A program made the position numbers and the translations under genes. This document shows, one piece after another, positions 27,385 through 33,925 of a stretch of DNA of 41,780 nucleotides; the first letter of the stretch is position 1, and the number at the start of each line of letters is the position of its first letter. Origin of the DNA: UBA4582 sp047630175 (lineage in GTDB: Bacteria > Pseudomonadota > Gammaproteobacteria > Pseudomonadales > Azotimanducaceae); the NCBI GenBank assembly GCA_047630175.1, contig JBLHVI010000029.1:1-41780 (forward strand). Direction: 5' to 3'. The notes beneath the pieces are model-generated. The model was not told the origin of the DNA, did not search any database, and saw nothing but the letters and a program-made list of their open reading frames with translations.

Positions 27385-30102
27385 ATGTATCGACAACAAT
27401 CACCCAACGACACTCTATTGTCTAAAAGTTTCGTTGGCATGCGTCTCCGAGCAACGCAATTAAAAACCCAATGCCGTCGGCGAGTTCAGCACTACCTTGC
27501 TTTGCTACTTTGTAGTTTTACGCTGTCACTGCAGGCCGCAGACTTTGGTGCACTAAACCAATTACCTGAAAAAACACTACGTAAACAGCTGAGCACCAAC
27601 CCCGGCGATATTAACCTTCAGCTTGTGTTGGCATACCGGATGGGTGAATTGCGCCCTACCGAAGGGCTCGAGCTATTGGCTAGTATTGACAGTGTTGAGA
27701 ACCCTGATCAACGCTTTTACCATTCTAGCATCGCCTGCATGCTGTCCATCCGCAATGGCGACATGAAAGGCGCGGAACCCGACTGCCAAGCGATAATTGT
27801 TGGTTTGGAAATCCCGCAGATATTACCCGCGGTACGTGCCATGGGACTCAACGCCCTCGGCTACTACTATCTACGGCACGGCACGGCAGAGCCGGCTATA
27901 AACGCCTTTGAAGCGGGGCTGCTACTGGTTCCCGGCGACGTTGACCCCGTGGCTCGCATCACATTGTTGCATAATCGAGCCACCGCACTGTCGTTGGCAG
28001 GTTTTGTAGACGAAGCTGTTGAATCTTTCGAAGCCGCCAACGAAGGCAAGGACGTACTATCAGATGACTCGTCTCTGCCAGCTATTTTGGCCTATAACTT
28101 AGGCTTTCTGCAGGCGCAGAAGGGCCGGCATCAAGCCGCTTTGAGAAGTTACAAAATTGTGGTTGACTGGTTAGAAAGTACAAATCAGCCGACTAGGGCC
28201 TTCATCGCCCACACTCAGATATCACTGTCTTTGTCGGCGACAGGTCGGCATCAAGAAGGTCTCGCGGAGCTGCTACCTTGGATGGACCGGCAGGACTTTC
28301 TAGTAACCGATGACAGTAGAACCCAAGCATATCTCGCTTTAGGCAATGCCTACATGGGACTAGGCCAGCATAATGATGCAAAGAAGGTTCTACAGGCGGG
28401 CGTAGACCTAGCGCGCACGAGCGAAAACCCAAACCGCCTACGGGAACTGTCATTGGCTTTTGCCGGCATGCTGCTCGGCCAGCAGGACTACGGGGCTGCA
28501 AGTGCCTATCTTATTGAGCTTATCGACGCGCTGGCCGGCGACTTAAGCACTGACCAAAAAATGGGCAGCCAAGGGCTCGAGCAAGCGCATCTATTGCTCG
28601 CCACAGCTGAGGCTGGACTCGGCAACTTCGCTGCCGCCTATCGACACAGTTTACAATCTGCAGAGGTTCAGGAGGTTTGGCGGACCAATAAGTTCGATCG
28701 GCGCCTCGCCAGCTTGCGCATCAGCAACGAACTCGACGTTAAAGATCAACAATTGAGACTCGCGCTTGAACGAGAAAAGGCTGCCCGCATCAGCCAGCGT
28801 CTCAGCGAAGTCATTGGTGCAGCCGTCATCGTTGGGTCGCTAGTCGCGATGTTACTGATCTATCTGCTGCTCAAACGCCGCAATCATAGGGCCGAGGTAC
28901 AGATGAGGCAAGCTGCGAACGAGCATCTGATACGCGAGGTTGCCGCGCGTACCCGCGAGGTAAAACAGGCGCTGGGTGAGCAGAACCTAGCCGAACAGGC
29001 CAGCGCAGCATTGAAGATTCGCTTAACCAAGGATGATAACCTTAGATCTCTCGGCCAGTTAACGGGTGGCGTTGCGCACGATTTCAACAACTTACTAACG
29101 ATAATATTGTTATCCGCCGAGCTACTGCAACTCGAGCTTAACGAATCTCAGCAGTCACTTATCGAGGATATTATTGGCGCTACGGTAACCGGTCAATCGA
29201 TCACCCGTGGTTTGCTCGCCTATGCCCGTCGTCAGGCACTACACCCAACCATCATAGACTTGCGCGAATACTTACCGAATAATCTGTCACTGTTTCGCCG
29301 CAGCCTGGACGAAACGATTCTACTGTCTCAAGACCTAACGGCGAGCAGCGAATCACTATTGCTCAATGCCGATATCGGACAACTCACCAGCTGCCTGATT
29401 AACCTGATTGTTAATGCCCGCGAGGCCGTCGGTGAGGGCGGTCATATTCAAATGCAGGTAGAAATTCGAGGCACCAAAATCGCGATCACGGTTACAGATG
29501 ACGGTTCCGGGATGACCGACGAGCAACTTGAGCATGCGACTGAACCGTTCTACTCGACAAAGGATGACAGCAAAGGCACCGGTCTAGGTCTGAGCATGGC
29601 TTATGGTTTTATGAAGCAATCTGGCGGTGAACTGATCATTGAAAGTGAGCTAGAAAAAGGGACAAGAGTGACCTTGCTGTTTTCATTGGCCACTGACGTC
29701 GCGGCAGTGACGCAAGCAGCGCGAATTACAAAAATCGACGACGATGCCAAAGGCAAGGTGATATTGCTGGTCGAAGATGAGTCACAGATTCGTCAGGTCT
29801 GTAAAACAGCGCTACAAAAGGTTGGTTACACGGTACTCGAAGCCGAGAATGGTGACGCAGCTGCGTTAGTACTGTCGACGCTTGACGACTTAGACCTGCT
29901 AATTAGCGATATGGTCATGCCGGGCGTATTGCCTGCTGGCGAATTAGTGGTCCAAAGTCGCCAGCACTTCCCCGACTTACCCGTCCTACTGATGTCTGGT
30001 TACTCGCGAGGAATACCCGATGACTGTGACTTCATCGCTAAACCATTTTCGCTGAACGCCCTTCGTCAAGCGGTAGTGCAGGCGTTGAGCCAGCCGTCCT
30101 AA
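27385..30102 (+). CDS. Hybrid sensor histidine kinase with an exported TPR sensor region
   Basis: About 905 residues. After a signal-like N-terminus (hydrophobic LALLLCSFTLSLQA) come roughly 420 residues of TPR-type helical repeats predicted to be periplasmic, one membrane helix near 476-497, a short coiled linker, then a kinase: phospho-acceptor His565 in GGVAHDFNNLLT, an ATPase domain with NAREAV, DDGSGM and GTGLGLSMAYG, and a C-terminal receiver with phospho-acceptor Asp842 in LISDMVMPG. No DNA-binding output is attached, so a separate regulator is needed. The frame opens with TTG at 27355; I use the first ATG, and ATG at 27439 would give the tightest signal peptide. It lies about 180 bp after iorB on the same strand. 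Confidence 0.88.
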   Translation: MYRQQSPNDTLLSKSFVGMRLRATQLKTQCRRRVQHYLALLLCSFTLSLQAADFGALNQLPEKTLRKQLSTNPGDINLQLVLAYRMGELRPTEGLELLASIDSVENPDQRFYHSSIACMLSIRNGDMKGAEPDCQAIIVGLEIPQILPAVRAMGLNALGYYYLRHGTAEPAINAFEAGLLLVPGDVDPVARITLLHNRATALSLAGFVDEAVESFEAANEGKDVLSDDSSLPAILAYNLGFLQAQKGRHQAALRSYKIVVDWLESTNQPTRAFIAHTQISLSLSATGRHQEGLAELLPWMDRQDFLVTDDSRTQAYLALGNAYMGLGQHNDAKKVLQAGVDLARTSENPNRLRELSLAFAGMLLGQQDYGAASAYLIELIDALAGDLSTDQKMGSQGLEQAHLLLATAEAGLGNFAAAYRHSLQSAEVQEVWRTNKFDRRLASLRISNELDVKDQQLRLALEREKAARISQRLSEVIGAAVIVGSLVAMLLIYLLLKRRNHRAEVQMRQAANEHLIREVAARTREVKQALGEQNLAEQASAALKIRLTKDDNLRSLGQLTGGVAHDFNNLLTIILLSAELLQLELNESQQSLIEDIIGATVTGQSITRGLLAYARRQALHPTIIDLREYLPNNLSLFRRSLDETILLSQDLTASSESLLLNADIGQLTSCLINLIVNAREAVGEGGHIQMQVEIRGTKIAITVTDDGSGMTDEQLEHATEPFYSTKDDSKGTGLGLSMAYGFMKQSGGELIIESELEKGTRVTLLFSLATDVAAVTQAARITKIDDDAKGKVILLVEDESQIRQVCKTALQKVGYTVLEAENGDAAALVLSTLDDLDLLISDMVMPGVLPAGELVVQSRQHFPDLPVLLMSGYSRGIPDDCDFIAKPFSLNALRQAVVQALSQPS

Positions 30103-30494
30103 CAAGAAGTATGGCATCGGGACTTGTCATACTCTTTACCTGTGCCATCGCTTTCGCAATGATTGCCCAAAGGTTGTCCAAGACGATCCCCACCAAAGCA
30201 CTTATTGTCGACTGCTATACAGTCAAAGCGTTGATGGGGCACTCGACCGCCCGGATGGCGGAGAGAATTTTGGCAATTCAATCTCCGGCGTAACCTGATG
30301 TCGCGCTGTTCATATTTCGCTCTCCAAAGAGCTTCGAGTGGGTGGTTGAGAATGGCATCAGCAGCAGTATTCTCAAGGCGCATTGCAATGAGTTCTTCAA
30401 TGTCTGGATTGCTAGAATCGTGGCTGAAGTATTCGGAGACGAACTCAACAATCTTGCCAATGTCATCTTTGGTGATGGTGTGCTGATTATTCAT
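30099..30494 (-). CDS. Uncertain hypothetical ORF, N-terminal part coding-like
   Basis: A 131-codon frame converging on the histidine kinase, their stop codons overlapping. The first 66 residues (acidic, helical, beginning MNNQHTITKDDIG) look like a real protein start. The remainder is arginine-, cysteine- and glycine-rich without recognisable order, suggesting a truncated or frameshifted gene. Ribosome-binding support is weak. I do not recognise a family. Treat as a possible gene remnant. Confidence 0.3.
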   Translation of the reverse strand: MNNQHTITKDDIGKIVEFVSEYFSHDSSNPDIEELIAMRLENTAADAILNHPLEALWRAKYEQRDIRLRRRLNCQNSLRHPGGRVPHQRFDCIAVDNKCFGGDRLGQPLGNHCESDGTGKEYDKSRCHTSC

Positions 30495-30665
30495 AGGGCC
30501 ACCATCGCCTTTGATATTGTTAAAGCCAACGACTATTGGCTAGGTAACATAGTTATGCAATTATCCCTGTATCCGGAATAGAGGAATGTAGGCAAATCGA
30601 GCGAATAATCTTAGGCTAACGCCCAATTTCATATGAGCTTTTTGTAGACTTTATCCCGACCCCGT

Positions 30666-31580
30666 TTATTTGGTGTCCTGCGAGAAATGCACAGATGTGA
30701 GCAGTTCTGATTTCGACCACAATCGCTCAGCAGCATTCCGGTCCTGAGATCGTTTATCGGCTTTAACCTTCGCGGGATGTCCATGCATTTCGAAAAACTT
30801 TGACGGTCCAAAATAATCTCCCGGTTGAGCATCTGGATCTATAGCAGCTCGCAGCGTTGGTAGCGCACCCATGTCGGGATATTGAGCGAAGAAACTATTC
30901 AAAAACCGCATGAGACCTGAATGACGCTGCAGCTCCGAACGGGTCCATCCGGGATGAGCAGCGGTAACTCGCGGCGCACCCTCAATACCGTCAAGCTTCC
31001 TAGCAAGTTCATGAGTAAAATATAGATTTGCGATTTTGCTGTCACTGTAAGCCTGAACCGGCTTGTAGCTTCTTGACTCCCATGCCATGTCGTCGAAATC
31101 AATCTTCCCAGCCTTGTGTGCGATGCTCGAGACATTCACTACGCGTGAGTCACGTGTTTTCAGCAGTAGGGGCATCAACTGAAGCGTGAGTGCGAAGTGG
31201 CCGAGGTGGTTCGTTCCAAGCTGGATCTCGAAACCATCTACCGTTTTTTCATAGGGACACCACATAACACCTGCATTGTTTATAAGAATGTCTAGGCGAT
31301 CATAGCTATCGAAAAAATTTTGACAAAACTCACTGATCGATCTCAGACGGCTAAGATCCAGCGCCAGTACTTCCACATCTGCCCTTGGGAACTCCTGACG
31401 AATTGAAGCAACGGTCACCTCTCCTTTCGCCGGATTACGTACAGCAAGAATAACCTTTGCGTTTTTGCCAGCCAGCACCCTCGCTGTCTGCTCTCCAATG
31501 CCACTTGTTGCGCCAGTAACTACAACAACACGACCACTCTGATCGCCGATTGAATTTGTATCCCAATTTGAACGAGCCAT
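30666..31580 (-). CDS. SDR-family oxidoreductase (retinol dehydrogenase/WW-domain oxidoreductase-like)
   Basis: A 304-residue short-chain dehydrogenase. Residues 22-29 are TGATSGIG, NNAG is at 101-104, the catalytic serine is at 151-152, and Tyr178 and Lys182 form YSDSK. The pattern, including the NHLGHF block at 124-129, places it in the retinol dehydrogenase/protochlorophyllide reductase-like branch, which often uses NADP(H) on lipophilic alcohols or ketones. In-frame starts exist up to 31607; MARSNW at 31580 matches the usual start of relatives. A broken TetR gene points away from it just upstream, so its former repressor may have been lost. Confidence 0.85.
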   Translation of the reverse strand: MARSNWDTNSIGDQSGRVVVVTGATSGIGEQTARVLAGKNAKVILAVRNPAKGEVTVASIRQEFPRADVEVLALDLSRLRSISEFCQNFFDSYDRLDILINNAGVMWCPYEKTVDGFEIQLGTNHLGHFALTLQLMPLLLKTRDSRVVNVSSIAHKAGKIDFDDMAWESRSYKPVQAYSDSKIANLYFTHELARKLDGIEGAPRVTAAHPGWTRSELQRHSGLMRFLNSFFAQYPDMGALPTLRAAIDPDAQPGDYFGPSKFFEMHGHPAKVKADKRSQDRNAAERLWSKSELLTSVHFSQDTK

Positions 31581-31665
31581 CGCCATCCCCAAGTTGATTG
31601 TCATCACGCACTTTTACACTATTCGTCTTAAAGTAAGGGCTTTGACAGGTTAACGAAAATCGTAA

Positions 31666-31863
31666 ACAACTACAATTACGGCAAAAACCAACCAAAACCG
31701 GGTTGTTGATGCCGCAATCGAGACGTTTATGCGCGACGGTTTCCGACGAGTGACCATGGAGGACCTTGCAACTTCAGCAGGTAAGCTTTGGGAGCAGCGT
31801 AAAGGTACAGAGCGGCTCGCGCAGAGTAAAACTGGCGGATTGTTTATGGCATGGCTTACATGA
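31666..31863 (+). pseudogene. Truncated TetR-family regulator, N-terminal fragment
   Basis: From 31696 to about 31782 the plus strand encodes a typical TetR DNA-binding start: RVVDAAIETFMRDGFRR followed by VTMEDLATSAG, which should continue into the recognition helix. Instead the homology stops at the glycine and the frame runs through unrelated residues to TGA at 31861. No ordinary start codon remains between the upstream TAA at 31663 and the domain. It is divergent from the SDR gene, the classic layout of a TetR repressor and its target. Confidence 0.65.
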
Positions 31864-31912
31864 TAAAGATGGCGATCAGGGCAAATTTTTCGGAAATAAG
31901 TATGCACGGCAA

Positions 31913-32345
31913 TTGTTTATCCCACGTCGTCCGCGATATTGCTCAGGAGGGCTGCCGGTTCATGTTGTGTAGCGAGGCAACAACCGGCAAGTATGTTTTG
32001 CAAAGGAAGCGGATATGGCCGCCTACACAAATTGGCTCTGTGGATATGCTAATAATTTCAACATCGAGGTTCATGGTTGGGTGCTCATGACAAACCATGT
32101 GCACTTACTGCGCACACCAATGGGTGACCTTGGTTTGTTAAAAGTGTGTCAAAGCTGATGCAAACATTGGGGAGTTTGTATTATCGTTACGTTAACTATG
32201 GCTACTACCGAACCGGGACATTATTTGAGGGACGCTACAAATCTAGCGTGGTTCAACAAGAGGCTTATTTTTTGAGCTGTCTTAGGTACATAGAACTCAA
32301 TCCTGTTCGTGCAGGAGTCTTTCATCGAATGATTGAGGATGGTGA
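31913..32345 (+). pseudogene. REP-associated tyrosine transposase (RAYT), broken
   Basis: Two overlapping frames together read as a TnpA-REP/Y1 HUH transposase. The first begins near PRRPRYCSGGLPVHVV, is cut by TAG at 31970-31972 where relatives have glutamine (VQRGNN), and continues through GWVLMTNHVHLL, the HUH metal-binding motif. Near 32125-32146 the frame shifts, and the second frame continues SKLMQTLGSLYYRY, TGTLFEGRYKSS and YIELNPVRAG. Homology ends at about 32345, missing the C-terminus. These single-copy elements move REP palindromes; I see no intact flanking REP sequence. Confidence 0.85.
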
Positions 32346-32347
32346 GA

Positions 32348-32670
32348 CGTCCAAAGCCTTTGTAACTGTGCGCAGACACGTTGGTTCCTGCTTGGCGTGT
32401 GGCCTCGACAAATAGTGCCTGCATTTCGGCGGGTGTACCCTGGCTTTTGACGCCCGTGCCCGCAAAGACTGGTATGTCTAATGCAAGGGTTGGGAAACTC
32501 TTGTACTCATAAAATTTTTCAGACTGTCACTGCTGGGTGGCTTGAGCGTATCATTGTAGGTACGCCCAAGCTCTAAGGTTTCGCTTCATCGTGCACGTGA
32601 TCAGATGCTTCAAAATCAGGGTCGGCGTACTCGAGGAGTGCCAGCATTAGGAATGCTGTAGCCTAGTTGC
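32348..32670 (-). pseudogene. Decayed gene resembling an alpha/beta hydrolase C-terminal region
   Basis: The minus strand carries protein-like sequence in three frames that read as one continuous product if two frameshifts and one nonsense codon are repaired. From upstream: a segment with ATAFLMLALLEYADPDFE after a TAG at 32663-32665, ending at TAG 32573; a second frame with LELGRTYNDTLKPPSSDS; then a third with EKFYEYKSFPTLALDIPVFA and GTGVKSQGTPAEMQALFVEA. The 'IPVFAGTG ... TPAEMQALF' pattern resembles the region around the acid residue of secreted lipases and other alpha/beta hydrolases. It abuts the 3' end of the transposase remnant. Family assignment is inference. Confidence 0.45.
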
Positions 32671-32801
32671 GGACCAACCGCGTCACGATTGCGTACGTTT
32701 CGCGACGAGGTATGCGCTTCTGCAGCGAAATTCGGCAGCTGCTTTATGCATATGAGCCGACCATGGCGTTGCAGCCGTTGCACGAACTATCTGGATTGAA
32801 C

Positions 32802-33011
32802 ATGAAGCGAATACGACTAGCACCGGAAGATCGGCGAAAACAGATCCTCGAAGTGGCTAAACAATTGTTGTCAGACGCTGGTTTGCAGCGGTTTTCTTTC
32901 AGGCATTTAGCCGTTGGTGCGAGTGTCAGTGAGCGGTTGCTGTGGCGGTCGAGGAAAAATGGCTGCCTATGCCAAAGTCCGACAGACATTTTTGATCGAC
33001 CTTATCGTTAA
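32802..33011 (+). pseudogene. Second truncated TetR-family regulator
   Basis: ATG at 32802 begins a normal-looking TetR N-terminus: LAPEDRRKQILEVAKQLLSD then GLQRFSFRHLAVGASVSE. The recognition helix should follow, but the sequence turns into an unrelated basic tail and stops at 33011, about 70 residues in place of about 200. It is a different paralogue from the fragment at 31.7 kb. It may still bind DNA weakly, but it lacks the ligand-binding domain. Confidence 0.6.
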
Positions 33012-33125
33012 AGAAAACGGTCGTAGAAATTTAAGGGTTTTGTTTATTTTTATACTATCTAAATTGTGACTTTAATGGCTCTGTGCTATCGTTTTTCTTT
33101 GAATCTAGCCAGTCTCTAGAAGAAA

Positions 33126-33545
33126 ATGTCACCGTCCACTTACAAACCAAACTCGCTTACGTATTTAGCCGTCTTGCTATTGCTTGTTCCTGCACTTCTA
33201 CCGCAGGGCATGATGCTGACGCGTAACAGTGTGCTCGGTCAAGTTGAAATAACCATGTGCGCCGGAATCGGCGAGCGCAACGTCTGGTTAGATCTTGAGA
33301 CCGGCAGTTTCTCTGATGAGCCAGTGCTAGCAGGTCACTCGCCCGAAGACGACGATGACCACGCCAATGTAAATCAGCTGTGCTCTTTTGCCGTTGTCAG
33401 CGTACTTGCGCTTCCGCAGAACCCATCAGTTGGGTCTGGCGATAGCGTTAGGCAAGTACAACACAGCGGTGTTACGCAGAACCCCATTATTCGTCGCTTT
33501 CCTGGCGGCCATCTACCTCCTCGCGGCCCTCCTTCAGTGAGTTGA
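33126..33545 (+). CDS. DUF2946-like small exported protein
   Basis: A 139-residue protein with an N-terminal hydrophobic segment (about residues 12-30), a cysteine in ITMCAGIG, an acidic/histidine stretch DDDDHANVNQLC, and a C-terminal proline/arginine motif ending LPPRGPP. This arrangement resembles DUF2946 proteins, which are often encoded beside TonB-dependent receptors and metal (copper) genes. Here a TonB receptor follows on the same strand. The usual HCPxC metal-type motif is only partly preserved (HANVNQLC). ATG has AGAAGA upstream. Family match is moderate; function unknown. Confidence 0.55.
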   Translation: MSPSTYKPNSLTYLAVLLLLVPALLPQGMMLTRNSVLGQVEITMCAGIGERNVWLDLETGSFSDEPVLAGHSPEDDDDHANVNQLCSFAVVSVLALPQNPSVGSGDSVRQVQHSGVTQNPIIRRFPGGHLPPRGPPSVS

Positions 33546-33614
33546 TCAGTCTTTTTCATTAAAAGCCTTATCTAAGTGCGCTCTTGCGTGCCTCATTGTC
33601 AAGGAAGCTAACTC

Positions 33615-33854
33615 GTGAACAATCATCAAAAAACCGCGTGTCCGAGCGCGGCAAATTCTATCGCGCTAGATAGTGCGATCCCCAGCACCCATGCTACTAA
33701 CGACATGGTTAAGAATATCTCACGGAATATGTTTGATGATGTTCTCGTTGTCACCGGGAGGCTGCAGACCAGCCAAGGCGGGGTTTGCCCGCTTGAGGCG
33801 CATCAGCTCAAGCTACCTGCGGTTGATAGCGTTGGCGGGTACAGCAAATGTTAA
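33615..33854 (+). CDS. Possible small protein between DUF2946-like gene and TonB receptor
   Basis: A 79-codon frame starting with GTG at 33615, with AAGGAA eight to nine bases upstream. The product is hydrophilic with two cysteines and has no recognised motif. Support rests mainly on the ribosome-binding site and position between two same-strand genes; it could equally be the remains of a longer gene. Confidence 0.3.
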   Translation: MNNHQKTACPSAANSIALDSAIPSTHATNDMVKNISRNMFDDVLVVTGRLQTSQGGVCPLEAHQLKLPAVDSVGGYSKC

Positions 33855-33925
33855 AAACATCAAGATATCGACCGGAGAGTGGCTTAGGAAGAGGGCAGCT
33901 AAACTACATTTATCGAGGAAACGTT

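Noticed and set aside
30111..30293. Plus-strand 60-codon frame ending in a sequence like VKALMGHSTARMAERI, reminiscent of a tyrosine recombinase C-terminus
   Set aside because: The resemblance is short, no catalytic Arg/His/Arg context precedes it, and the opposite strand has an equally plausible frame. A translated search could reopen it.
32958..33068. A 36-codon frame with GAGG four bases before its ATG
   Set aside because: Overlaps the TetR stump in another frame, is very short and has no recognisable features.
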